Of a stretch of 9,243 nucleotides of DNA, positions 1-6,739 are shown one piece after another. The stretch is from Proteobacteria bacterium UBA664 (lineage in GTDB: Bacteria; Pseudomonadota; Gammaproteobacteria; UBA7966), in NCBI GenBank assembly GCA_002299125.1, contig DBNU01000205.1, forward strand, positions 1 through 9,243. The letters run 5' to 3'. Each line of letters opens with the position of its first letter. Positions within the stretch are counted from its first letter, which is position 1. The notes beneath the pieces were generated by a model, which worked only from the letters and a program-made list of their open reading frames with translations, had not been told where the DNA came from and made no database searches. A program made the position numbers and the translations under genes.

Positions 1-927
1 GAGTCCGGGACCGGCAAGGAGCTCGTCGCCCGCATCATCCACCTTGGCGGCCCGCGCGCCGAGGCCCCCTTCGTGCCGGTGAACTGCGGTGCCATCCCGG
101 GTGAGCTGCTGGAGAGCGAGTTTTTCGGTCACCGCAAGGGGGCCTTCACCGGCGCGACCCACGACTCCCCCGGCCTCTTCGGTGCCGCGCAGGGCGGCAC
201 CCTGTTCCTCGACGAAGTGGCGGAGCTGCCGCTCACCATGCAGGTGAAGCTGCTGCGTGCCCTGCAGGAGAAACGCGTGCGCCCCGTGGGTGCCCCACAG
301 GAGCTGCCCATCGACTGCCGCATCCTGTCGGCGAGTCACCGAGATCTCGGCGCGCTGGTGGCGCGCGGTGCCTTCCGCCAGGACCTCTACTACCGCATCC
401 ACGTCATCGCCGTGCAGGTGCCGCCGCTGCGCGAGCGGCGCGAGGACCTCCCGCTGCTCACGGAACATCTGCTTGCGCGCATCGCCGGCGAGTACAGTCT
501 GCCGGCGGCACCCTGCCTCACCGAGGCGGCACTGGCCTGGCTCGCCCGCCGCCCCTTCCCGGGCAATGTGCGGGAACTCGAGAACCTGCTCGAACGCGCC
601 GTTGCGCTGTCGGAGGGGGGGCGCATCGACGTGGCGGATCTGGAACTCGACGCCGCGCCCGCGCCGGGGGCCGTGCCGGGGGCCGCCAGCGGCGACCCGG
701 ACCTCACCGCCACCGAGCCGGGTGACCGGCCGCCGCCCCTGCCGGGGGGACCACTGGCCGGGTCGCCCGACGCTGCCCCCCTCGATGCGGCGCTGGGTGC
801 GATCGAACGCCAGCGCATCCTCGCCGCGCTGGAACAGACCCGCTGGAACCGCACGGCCGCGGCCCGCCTGCTCGGCCTCACACTCAGGGCCCTGCGCTAC
901 CGGCTGGAGAAGCTCGGCATCGAGTGA
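1..927 (+). CDS. pilR: Type IV pilus sigma-54-dependent response regulator PilR (5'-truncated by window edge)
   Basis: This is the C-terminal 308 residues of an NtrC-family activator. The reading frame is open from base 1, so the receiver domain and the start of the AAA+ domain lie outside the window. Visible in order are the end of Walker A (ESGTGKE, residues 1-7), the sigma-54 contact loop GAFTGA (47-52), Walker B (LFLDE, 68-72), the FRQDLYYR segment, PPLRERREDLPLL, and FPGNVRELENLLERA. The last 25 residues form a Fis-type helix-turn-helix (NRTAAARLLGLTLRALRYRL). The wording of these motifs, especially PFVPVNCGAIP, ESEFFGH and the tail RYRLEKLGI, matches PilR more closely than other NtrC relatives. 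The pilin gene directly downstream supports this. PilR, phosphorylated by PilS, activates pilA with RpoN. The linker between the AAA+ and DNA-binding domains (about residues 219-264) is unusually rich in Ala, Pro and Gly. Stop TGA is at 925-927. Confidence 0.93.
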   Translation, partial: ESGTGKELVARIIHLGGPRAEAPFVPVNCGAIPGELLESEFFGHRKGAFTGATHDSPGLFGAAQGGTLFLDEVAELPLTMQVKLLRALQEKRVRPVGAPQELPIDCRILSASHRDLGALVARGAFRQDLYYRIHVIAVQVPPLRERREDLPLLTEHLLARIAGEYSLPAAPCLTEAALAWLARRPFPGNVRELENLLERAVALSEGGRIDVADLELDAAPAPGAVPGAASGDPDLTATEPGDRPPPLPGGPLAGSPDAAPLDAALGAIERQRILAALEQTRWNRTAAARLLGLTLRALRYRLEKLGIE

Positions 928-960
928 CGCGCCACGTCACTTTCTGACGCGCTGCGTCAG
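924..960. promoter_or_regulatory. Tandem 15-bp dyads, 20-bp period, candidate operator/enhancer
   Basis: Two near-identical palindromic units follow each other at the end of pilR. The first (925-939) is TGACGCGCCACGTCA and the second (945-959) is TGACGCGCTGCGTCA. They differ at two central positions and start exactly 20 bp apart, about two helical turns. Each is a perfect dyad: GTGACG/CGTCAC (924-929, 935-940) and CTGACGC/GCGTCAG (944-950, 954-960). A looser third element, CACGC-GAG-GCGTG, is at 1011-1023. No T-tract follows, so a terminator is less likely than a protein-binding site. The units lie about 170-205 bp upstream of the predicted pilA start point, a plausible enhancer distance for a sigma-54 promoter. 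Which protein binds (PilR or another regulator) is not shown by the sequence. Confidence 0.5.
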
Positions 961-1103
961 GGTGCGCGGCGGGGCTGCCCGCCTCGCGGCCGCCAGCGTC
1001 GCCTGCCGATCACGCGAGGCGTGGCGCAAAGTCCTGTGGATTCGGCCGCTTAGGCCCTGGCGCCGGGTCCTCGGGGCGACCCTGTCGGTCACCGCCGCGC
1101 CGC

Positions 1104-1120
1104 TGGCATGCCCACTGCAT
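1104..1120 (+). promoter_or_regulatory. Sigma-54 (RpoN) -24/-12 promoter for pilA
   Basis: The sequence TGGCATGCCCACTGCAT fits the RpoN consensus TGGCAC-N5-TTGCA. The invariant GG (1105-1106) and GC (1117-1118) are exactly 12 bp apart. It lies between a PilR gene and pilA, where a PilR/RpoN-dependent promoter is expected from other gammaproteobacteria. The predicted transcript start is near 1130, giving a leader of about 170 nt before the pilA start codon. The promoter call is from motif match and context; the start point is inferred. Confidence 0.75.
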
Positions 1121-1142
1121 AGTCGGTCTGCGCTGACCGCAG

Positions 1143-1158
1143 CCGCTGCCGGCAGCGG
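1143..1158. repeat. 16-bp perfect palindrome in the predicted pilA leader
   Basis: CCGCTGCCGGCAGCGG is a perfect inverted repeat with no spacer, starting about 13 nt after the predicted pilA transcript start. It could be a protein-binding dyad or fold as a small 5' hairpin that stabilises the mRNA. Dyads of this size are not rare in DNA this rich in G and C, so a function is uncertain. Confidence 0.3.
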
Positions 1159-1285
1159 GGCTCACACCGAGGCCCGCTACAGGCACCGGACGCACGGCCG
1201 CTAGGCTGCCGGACCACGCGGGGGCCTCCCCGCCGGCGACTGACACCACACGCCAGACCCATCCCCGTACCCATCTTCGTACCCC

Positions 1286-1291
1286 AAGGAG
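1286..1291 (+). promoter_or_regulatory. Ribosome binding site of pilA
   Basis: AAGGAG lies 8 nt before the ATG at 1300. This is a near-ideal Shine-Dalgarno and the clearest one in the window, as fits a highly expressed major pilin. It favours ATG 1300 over the second in-frame ATG at 1303, where spacing would be 11 nt. Confidence 0.8.
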
Positions 1292-1299
1292 TTCCACCC

Positions 1300-1743
1300 A
1301 TGATGAAGACCGTCCAGAAGGGCTTCACCCTCATCGAGCTCATGATCGTGGTCGCGATCATCGGCATCCTCGCCGCGGTGGCCATCCCGGCCTACAGCGA
1401 CTACGTGACCCGCGCCCGCGTGACCGAGGGAGTCAACCTCGCCGCCGGGGCCAAGGCCGCAGTCTCCGAGTTCCGTGTCAGCGGGACCCGGTTCCCGGAC
1501 ACCAACGCCCGGGCCGGTGTCGCTACCATCATCCGTTCGAATTTCGTGCGAGACGTCCTTGTGCAAGTCGCCCCGCCTGGTGCCATCTGGGTGGTCTTCA
1601 GCGGGACCGCTGTCGGGCCGGTCAATGCCGGTCAGAGACTCGCCTACGTTCCCTCCTTCTCGAACGGGGCCGTGTCTTGGACCTGCACTGGCGTCGGCAC
1701 CACCCTGCTCCAGCGCTGGCGGCCCTCGAACTGCCGCAACTGA
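1300..1743 (+). CDS. pilA: Type IVa major pilin PilA
   Basis: A 147-residue type IVa prepilin, the subunit of the pilus fibre. The short basic leader MMKTVQKG ends in Gly8. Prepilin peptidase (PilD) would cut before Phe9 and methylate it. The mature N-terminus FTLIELMIVVAIIGILAAVA carries the conserved Glu at mature position 5 (Glu13 of the precursor) and the hydrophobic assembly helix. The C-terminal domain has only two cysteines, Cys129 and Cys145, placed to form the D-region disulfide loop WTC...SNC at the extreme C-terminus, as in gammaproteobacterial pilins. The mature length of 139 residues is normal. A strong SD at 1286-1291 and a sigma-54 promoter at 1104-1120 support regulated, high expression. 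The gene ends in a terminator. It does not end in a C-terminal Ser of the kind modified by TfpO in Pseudomonas, so if it is glycosylated the site should be internal. Confidence 0.95.
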   Translation: MMKTVQKGFTLIELMIVVAIIGILAAVAIPAYSDYVTRARVTEGVNLAAGAKAAVSEFRVSGTRFPDTNARAGVATIIRSNFVRDVLVQVAPPGAIWVVFSGTAVGPVNAGQRLAYVPSFSNGAVSWTCTGVGTTLLQRWRPSNCRN

Positions 1744-1769
1744 GACCAAGCCCACGCGGCCCAGGGGAA

Positions 1770-1795
1770 GGGGCAGGCCATCCTGCCCCTTTTTT
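1770..1795 (+). terminator. Intrinsic terminator after pilA, abutting the next start codon
   Basis: GGGGCAGG (1770-1777), loop CCAT, then CCTGCCCC (1782-1789) form a perfect 8-bp GC-rich stem. Two A-T pairs extend it (1768-1769 with 1790-1791), and six T residues follow (1790-1795). It stands 26 bases after the pilA stop and ends one base before the ATG at 1797. It should cap most pilA transcripts and let only some polymerases continue into the downstream cassette. Confidence 0.85.
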
Positions 1796-1796
1796 C

Positions 1797-3797
1797 ATGC
1801 CCGCCCTTCCCCTCCAAATCCTGCTGCTGCTCTTGGCCGGTGTGGTGTTCGCCCCCGGCCTCGCCGGGCCCTTCCTGCTCGATGACGGCCCCAACTTCGC
1901 TGATGTGCCACAATTCATCGAGGCCACGCGGGACTGCAGCAAACTCGATCTGCTGGGTCTGACCAGTCACAGCGGCCCCTTGGGGCGGCCGGTCGCCATG
2001 CTCTCCTTCGCACTCAATCACTGCCTGCATGGCCTCGACCCCTTCCCCTTCAAGCTGAGCAACCTTGGCCTGCACCTGGTAACGGCCGGCGTCGTCCTGC
2101 TGCTGATCCACCTGCTGCTCCGCAGCCCGCGCTTCCAGCGGATCTCCCCGCCTCCCCGCGTCCGCGCGGCCCTGCCTGGGCTCGTGGCCCTCGGCTGGCT
2201 GGTGATGCCGCTGCATGTGTCCACCGTGCTCTATGTGGTACAGCGCATGACCATTCTGGCCGCGCTGTTCACGCTCCTCGGCCTGTGCCTGTACCTCGCG
2301 GGCCGCCTGAGATTGCTCGACGGGCGGCCCCGTAGTGCGCTCACGTGCTTCGCGTTGGCAGGGCTCGTCTGCCTGCCGCTCGCGGCCCTCAGCAAGGAAA
2401 ACGGGCTGCTGCTGCCGCTTCTGTGCCTGGTGGTGGAGTTCGCCTGCTTCGGCCCGGCCGAGCGGCCCCGGGCCTTGCGCCGGGTACTGGGCGCGGGTGC
2501 CCTCGGAGGGTCACTCATCGTCGGCATTGCAAGCTGGTGGCAGTACGCCACGCTCACCGCCTGGCTGGAGGGCCTGTACGCCTACCGGGATTTCACCCTG
2601 CCCGAGCGGCTGGCGACGGAGGTCGTGGTGCTCGGCTGGTACGCCTGGATGAGTGTGGCCCCGGACCTCTCCCAACTCGGCCTCTTCCACGACGACTTCC
2701 CCATCCTGGACTTCTTCCGCGACCCAATCGTTGGCCTGGTGGGTACGGCCTGGCTCGCGCTCGTGCTCATCGCGCTCTGGCTGCGGGATAGCGCACCCTG
2801 GCTCCTGCTTGGGCTGGGGCTGTTCCTGGTCGGGCACGCCATGGAGGCGAGCTTCCTGCCACTCGAACTCGTCTTCGAGCACCGCAATTATCTGCCCGCG
2901 GTCGGCCTCATCGCCGGCGGTCTCATCGGGCTCGCCGTACTGCTGCGTGCCCGGCCGCAGATCTTCCTGGCCGTCAGCCTCGCCTGGATCGCCACCACGG
3001 CCGTGGCCGCGGGTACCCGCGCCGCCGGCTGGGTGGACCACTTCGATCTGCATGCACGCGAACTCGCCAACCATCCACACTCGGAGCGGGCTATCGTGGG
3101 GCTCGCCGGAATCTTTCACGAAGCCTATCGGGCCTCGGGCGACCTTGCCCTCGGCGAGCAGGCGCTGGCCCTGTACGAGCGCGGGATCAAGCAGCGACCG
3201 CACAGCATCCCGGCCCTGCTTGGAAGGCTCATGATTCTGGCGGACCTCGACCGGGAGACCGACGAGGCCTTCCGTCGCGCCCGAGAACGTCTTTCTGAGC
3301 CCCGGTTCCATCCGGCGATGACTGCCGTCATCGGCAACATGATGGACATGGCACAGGACACGAAGAGCAAGATATCCGGCGGGCTGGATGGCATGCAGAT
3401 CGTGGCACTCACAGCCACCGTTCTTGAGAACCCTACCCTGCATCGCGCCGCCCGCGTAGACCTCGGCATCCGCCTCGCCATCTTCTACGCAAATGCGGCT
3501 GGGGACCTTCCCGCCGCACTGAGGGTACTGGACGCCGTTTCAGAATATCTGACCGACCGCTTCGAACTCGAGGTAACCCGCTACCGTCTGTACCAGGCGA
3601 TCCATAGCCCGCAACTCCCCGCCATGCGCGAGGAGTTGCGGCGGCTTGCCGAGCACACGGCCAACCCGCTCGAACGTGCGCGGCGCCGGGCGCTACTGGC
3701 CTTCGTGTTCCGGGAGTCGGCGACCCCGGGTGAAGCCAGTGCCCCCATGCCGGCCGGGCCGCTACCCACCGCCCCGAAACCGGTCGCCGGGCCGTAG
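1797..3797 (+). CDS. Polytopic membrane protein with helical/TPR-like tail, TMTC-like GT-C glycosyltransferase candidate (copy 1)
   Basis: A 666-residue protein with about 10 or more hydrophobic segments (residues 1-405) and a soluble helical C-terminus (about 415-640) of TPR-like character. The first membrane helix runs into GPFLLDD (Asp29-Asp30), an acidic pair in the first outer loop as in GT-C enzymes. Further marks are GPLGRPVAMLSF (60-71), VLYVVQRMT (144-152), LSKENG (198-203), FHDD (297-300) and ELVFEHRNYLP (357-367). The order of these blocks recalls the TMTC/DUF1736 family, polytopic proteins with TPR tails that transfer sugars from lipid carriers, but similarity is by pattern only. 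ATG 1797 is chosen because it puts a hydrophobic helix at the N-terminus; upstream extension would run through the terminator and pilA. Its only SD-like sequence (about 1763-1769) is separated from the ATG by the terminator hairpin. Likely role: glycan transfer in the periplasm, perhaps to pilin. Confidence 0.75.
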   Translation: MPALPLQILLLLLAGVVFAPGLAGPFLLDDGPNFADVPQFIEATRDCSKLDLLGLTSHSGPLGRPVAMLSFALNHCLHGLDPFPFKLSNLGLHLVTAGVVLLLIHLLLRSPRFQRISPPPRVRAALPGLVALGWLVMPLHVSTVLYVVQRMTILAALFTLLGLCLYLAGRLRLLDGRPRSALTCFALAGLVCLPLAALSKENGLLLPLLCLVVEFACFGPAERPRALRRVLGAGALGGSLIVGIASWWQYATLTAWLEGLYAYRDFTLPERLATEVVVLGWYAWMSVAPDLSQLGLFHDDFPILDFFRDPIVGLVGTAWLALVLIALWLRDSAPWLLLGLGLFLVGHAMEASFLPLELVFEHRNYLPAVGLIAGGLIGLAVLLRARPQIFLAVSLAWIATTAVAAGTRAAGWVDHFDLHARELANHPHSERAIVGLAGIFHEAYRASGDLALGEQALALYERGIKQRPHSIPALLGRLMILADLDRETDEAFRRARERLSEPRFHPAMTAVIGNMMDMAQDTKSKISGGLDGMQIVALTATVLENPTLHRAARVDLGIRLAIFYANAAGDLPAALRVLDAVSEYLTDRFELEVTRYRLYQAIHSPQLPAMREELRRLAEHTANPLERARRRALLAFVFRESATPGEASAPMPAGPLPTAPKPVAGP

Positions 3798-3813
3798 CGT
3801 GGCCTCCCCGCCG

Positions 3814-5751
3814 ATGTCCCCGGAGGTGGCAACCCTCACATCCACGTCCAGAACCGCCGGGTTCGCATCCGCCCGCACGATGACCTGGCTTGCGCTGGTG
3901 GCACTGCTCCTGACGCTCGTGCTGCTCTACGCACCCGGCCTTGGCGGACCGTTGGTGCTCGATGATCGCTCGGTGCTGGATCCCGTGCGCGCGGCCGTGC
4001 TGCAAGGAGAGGCCTGGGGGCTCTTGATGAGCAACACTGGCCCACTCGGTCGGCCAGTTGCCATGCTGAGCTTCATCGCCGATTCCACTCTATCCGGCGG
4101 TTCGGATCGCGTGGCCAAGGCGGTGAACCTCGGCCTGCATCTCCTGAACACCCTCCTCGTGTGGTGGCTGGCCCGGTGTCTGCTGCAACGGGCGGGGCTC
4201 GAGTCCCGCTGGACCGCGCTCTGGGTCGCCGGCCTCTGGGCCCTGCTGCCGCTGCAGGTGAGCACCGTGCTCTACACCGTGCAGCGCATGACCCTGCTCT
4301 CCGCCACCTTCGTGCTGACCGGCCTCATCCTGCTGCTGCAGGCGGCCGAGGCACGAGCGACGCGATCCTTGTACCTGCGTCTTGCTGGCTTCGTCCTCTG
4401 CCTCGTGCTGGCCAGCCTCGCGAAGGAGAACGGCGTCCTGCTGCTGCCGCTCGGTGCCCTGCTGCTGCTGTTTCCGCTGGCCGCAGCACCAGTGGACCAC
4501 GGCGGGCGGACACGGGGCATCGGCCTCGCACTGGGCGCGCTCTCGCTTTTAGGTGCGCTCGCCGGGCTCGCATGGTTCCTCCTCGGCGTGCTGCCAGAGG
4601 CCACCTCCCGGCATCTGGCGCGCGGCTGGACACCACTCGAACGGCTCATCACCCAGGCCGAGGTGCTCTGGCTCTATGTCTCCCAGATCCTCGTGCCGCT
4701 GCCGCGCCTGCTGCCCTTCTTCCACGACGACTGGGTAGCCGTGAACCTGCACGACTTGCGGCCGACGGCCCTCCTCGCGAGCGCGGGTTGGGTGCTGCTG
4801 GCCGCCCTGGCACTGTGCCTGCGCGGCCCGCTCGCACTTGCCGGGCTCGGCCTGCTGTTCTTTCTCCTGGGCCACGCCCTGGAATCCTCCATCTTGCCGC
4901 TGGAACTCGTGTTCGAGCACCGCAACTACCTGCCGTCGCTCGGCATCGTCCTCGCCGTCGCGACCCTGGCCCTGCACCTGCCACTGCGTGCGTCGCTGCT
5001 CGCTGCGCTCGCCATCCTGTCGCTCACCCTTTTCGCCTCTTTCACCTTTTTGCGGGTGGCGGACTGGGGCGATGCGCACACGTTTGCATTGCGGAGCTTG
5101 CAGTTGAATCCGGAATCACCACGTGCCGCCTCCCAGCTCGCCGCCCTGCTCACGGCCGAAGGCGAGCCGGCCGCGGCCGTCGCGGTGCTGGAAGGGATCG
5201 CGCATCCGGGGGCACGCCTGCAGGCCCTGCACACCACCTGTGCCGCCGGGCCCGGTGCCACCATCCAGCTCTACCAGGGCCTGCCTCCCGCCCAGGGGCT
5301 GCGCATGGATGGCTACGCCTCCACCGCCGCCATCAACCTCTCCGATGCCCTGCACGAAGGCCGCTGCGCGCTGCCCGACCTCGACTTCGTCGACTGGCTC
5401 GCCACCGTGGTCACCACGGGCCACTTCGTGCATGAGTCCGAGCGGGAGAAGCTCTCGGTGCACGTCGCCCATGGCCTCCACGACGCCGGCCGGAAAGCCG
5501 AGGCCATCGACTGGGCCGAGACGCGCATCTCCGGTGTGACCGGGGCGCTCGGCCGACTGATCGCGGCCGACTGGCGCAGCGAACAGGGGGATTGCCTTCA
5601 GGCCCGCGAGAACCTCCGCATCGCCTCCGGCTCGCTGGGCCCGAAGGTACGCCGGGGCTGGGAATCCATGCTCGCCGACACCGATCATCTGCTCAGCGAG
5701 CGCGGCTGCCTGCCGCACACCCACGCAGCCACAGGAGAGCTCCGCCGATGA
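3814..5751 (+). CDS. Polytopic membrane protein with helical/TPR-like tail, TMTC-like GT-C glycosyltransferase candidate (copy 2)
   Basis: A 645-residue paralog of the preceding protein, with the same blocks in the same order: GGPLVLDD (acidic pair Asp50-Asp51), GPLGRPVAMLSF (76-87), VLYTVQRMT (152-160), LAKENG (202-207), FHDD (303-306) and ELVFEHRNYLP (364-374). The membrane part ends near residue 415. The rest is a soluble helical tail with TPR-like stretches such as LNPESPRAASQLAALLTAEG (431-450), but it has little visible likeness to the tail of copy 1. The start is uncertain. ATG 3814 follows the previous stop by 16 bases but lacks an SD. ATG 3880 would align the N-terminus with that of copy 1, and GTG 3799 or 3826 are possible. 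The end overlaps the next gene by ATGA. A donor-lipid-dependent glycosyltransferase role is inferred from family resemblance and neighbours. Confidence 0.75.
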   Translation: MSPEVATLTSTSRTAGFASARTMTWLALVALLLTLVLLYAPGLGGPLVLDDRSVLDPVRAAVLQGEAWGLLMSNTGPLGRPVAMLSFIADSTLSGGSDRVAKAVNLGLHLLNTLLVWWLARCLLQRAGLESRWTALWVAGLWALLPLQVSTVLYTVQRMTLLSATFVLTGLILLLQAAEARATRSLYLRLAGFVLCLVLASLAKENGVLLLPLGALLLLFPLAAAPVDHGGRTRGIGLALGALSLLGALAGLAWFLLGVLPEATSRHLARGWTPLERLITQAEVLWLYVSQILVPLPRLLPFFHDDWVAVNLHDLRPTALLASAGWVLLAALALCLRGPLALAGLGLLFFLLGHALESSILPLELVFEHRNYLPSLGIVLAVATLALHLPLRASLLAALAILSLTLFASFTFLRVADWGDAHTFALRSLQLNPESPRAASQLAALLTAEGEPAAAVAVLEGIAHPGARLQALHTTCAAGPGATIQLYQGLPPAQGLRMDGYASTAAINLSDALHEGRCALPDLDFVDWLATVVTTGHFVHESEREKLSVHVAHGLHDAGRKAEAIDWAETRISGVTGALGRLIAADWRSEQGDCLQARENLRIASGSLGPKVRRGWESMLADTDHLLSERGCLPHTHAATGELRR

Positions 5752-6668
5752 ACGCACCGCTGCGACAAGGGCACCACGTGACGCGATCGGATGCGGCCCC
5801 GCGACCGGCGCTGTCGATCGTGCTGCCGGCGAAGAACGAGGCTGACGGGCTTGCAAGCTTCCTGCATCGGTTGCGCGCCCGCTATCCGGAGGCCGAGCTC
5901 ATCGTGGTGAACGATGGCTCGAGCGACAACACCGCCGCTGTCGCCGAGGCGGGCGGGGCCCGCGTCGTGAACCACCCTTTCAGTCTCGGCAACGGTGCCG
6001 CCATCAAGGCGGGCGCACGCGCGGCACGCGGCGAGATCCTCTTCTTCATGGACGCCGATGGCCAGCACGAACCCGAGGCCATCGATGCCGTGCTCGAACG
6101 CATGGCCGAGGGCTACGACATGGTCGTGGGTGCCCGCGACGGGGCCTCGCAGGCAAGCCGGCTGCGCCACCTCGCCAACACGATCTACAACCGCTTCGCG
6201 AGTTACATGGTCGGTCGCACCATCCCCGACCTCACTTCGGGCTTTCGCGCCGTGCGGCGCAAGCCCTTTCGCAGCATCATGCACCTGCTGCCCAACACCT
6301 TCTCCTATCCCACCACCTCCACCATGGCCTTTTTCCGCGCCGGCTACGTGGTGGGCTACGTGCCGATCAAGGTCCGGAAGCGCGTGGGCAAGAGCCACAT
6401 CCGGCTGGTGCAGGACGGTGCCCGCTTCCTGCTCATCATCTTCAAGATCGGTGCGCTGTACTCGCCGCTGCGCATCTTCTTCCCGGCCAGCCTCGGCTTC
6501 TTCGCGCTGGCACTGCTGCACTACGCCTACTCCTACATCACCACCGGCCGCTTCACCAACATGACCGCCCTGCTCTTCATCGTCGCGGTGCTGGTGTTCC
6601 TGATCGGGCTCCTGGCAGAGCAGATCACGCTGCTCACCTACCAGGGCTCGCAGCGGAGGGAGGAGTGA
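5748..6668 (+). CDS. Membrane-anchored family 2 glycosyltransferase, polyprenyl-phosphate sugar synthase type
   Basis: A 306-residue protein. The N-terminal GT-A domain (about 21-230) has LSIVLPAKNEADGL (22-35), VNDGSSDNT (54-62), the SLGNGAAIKAG segment (79-89) and the metal-binding DAD at 102-104 in FFMDADGQHEP. This order is typical of dolichol/undecaprenyl-phosphate mannose or glucose synthases, which move a sugar from a nucleotide to a polyprenyl phosphate at the inner face of the membrane. Two C-terminal hydrophobic segments (about 242-263 and 273-294) anchor it. It begins inside the stop of the preceding gene (ATGA), with AGGAG at 5733-5737 ten bases upstream, so translation is coupled. 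Its product would be the right kind of donor for the two GT-C-like proteins upstream. The sugar cannot be told from the sequence. Confidence 0.88.
   Translation: MNAPLRQGHHVTRSDAAPRPALSIVLPAKNEADGLASFLHRLRARYPEAELIVVNDGSSDNTAAVAEAGGARVVNHPFSLGNGAAIKAGARAARGEILFFMDADGQHEPEAIDAVLERMAEGYDMVVGARDGASQASRLRHLANTIYNRFASYMVGRTIPDLTSGFRAVRRKPFRSIMHLLPNTFSYPTTSTMAFFRAGYVVGYVPIKVRKRVGKSHIRLVQDGARFLLIIFKIGALYSPLRIFFPASLGFFALALLHYAYSYITTGRFTNMTALLFIVAVLVFLIGLLAEQITLLTYQGSQRREE
6655..6665 (+). promoter_or_regulatory. Strong Shine-Dalgarno inside the end of the polyprenyl-phosphate glycosyltransferase gene
   Basis: GGAGGGAGGAG is an extended anti-SD match. Its first GGAGG (6655-6659) is 8 nt before the ATG at 6668, good spacing for the minicistron, and about 79 nt from the next full gene start at 6739. 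It therefore serves the minicistron, not the glycosyltransferase directly. Confidence 0.6.
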
Positions 6669-6739
6669 TGCGGGCATCCAGGCCGCGCAGCGGGCGTGAG
6701 GGCGCTGGCGGCATCCCCTGCCTGCTGCGGCACCGGTGA
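6668..6739 (+). CDS. 23-codon minicistron linking two glycosyltransferase genes (putative leader/coupling peptide)
   Basis: This short frame encodes 23 residues, MRASRPRSGREGAGGIPCLL then RHR. Its ATG shares one base with the TGA of the upstream glycosyltransferase (6666-6668). Its TGA (6737-6739) shares one base with the ATG of the downstream glycosyltransferase. A strong SD precedes it, while the downstream gene has no recognisable SD of its own. A simple reading is that ribosomes pass through the minicistron to start the next gene by termination-reinitiation. The peptide is basic with no known motif; its sequence may not matter. I do not recognise it, and chance cannot be excluded. Confidence 0.4.
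   Translation: MRASRPRSGREGAGGIPCLLRHR

Noticed and set aside
944..960. The dyad CTGACGC-GCT-GCGTCAG as a terminator of pilR
   Set aside because: No T-tract follows the stem, and its near-copy 20 bp upstream fits a protein-binding site better. A Rho-independent role is unlikely, though a stabilising 3' hairpin is possible.
1677..1796. A 40-codon upstream extension of the first GT-C-like protein (start at 1677)
   Set aside because: It lies in the 3' end of pilA and through the terminator, and adds a proline-rich segment ahead of a natural N-terminal membrane helix.
2511..3443. 310-residue open frame on the - strand opposite copy 1
   Set aside because: Antisense shadow with no domain resemblance.
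3646..3813. Upstream extension of the second GT-C-like protein (start at 3646)
   Set aside because: It overlaps 150 bases of the previous gene out of frame and encodes an Arg/Pro-rich stretch typical of shadow frames in GC-rich DNA.
4161..5435. 424-residue open frame in another + frame inside copy 2
   Set aside because: It is Arg/Ala/Pro-rich without motifs and shadows the membrane-protein gene that has clear paralogy to copy 1.
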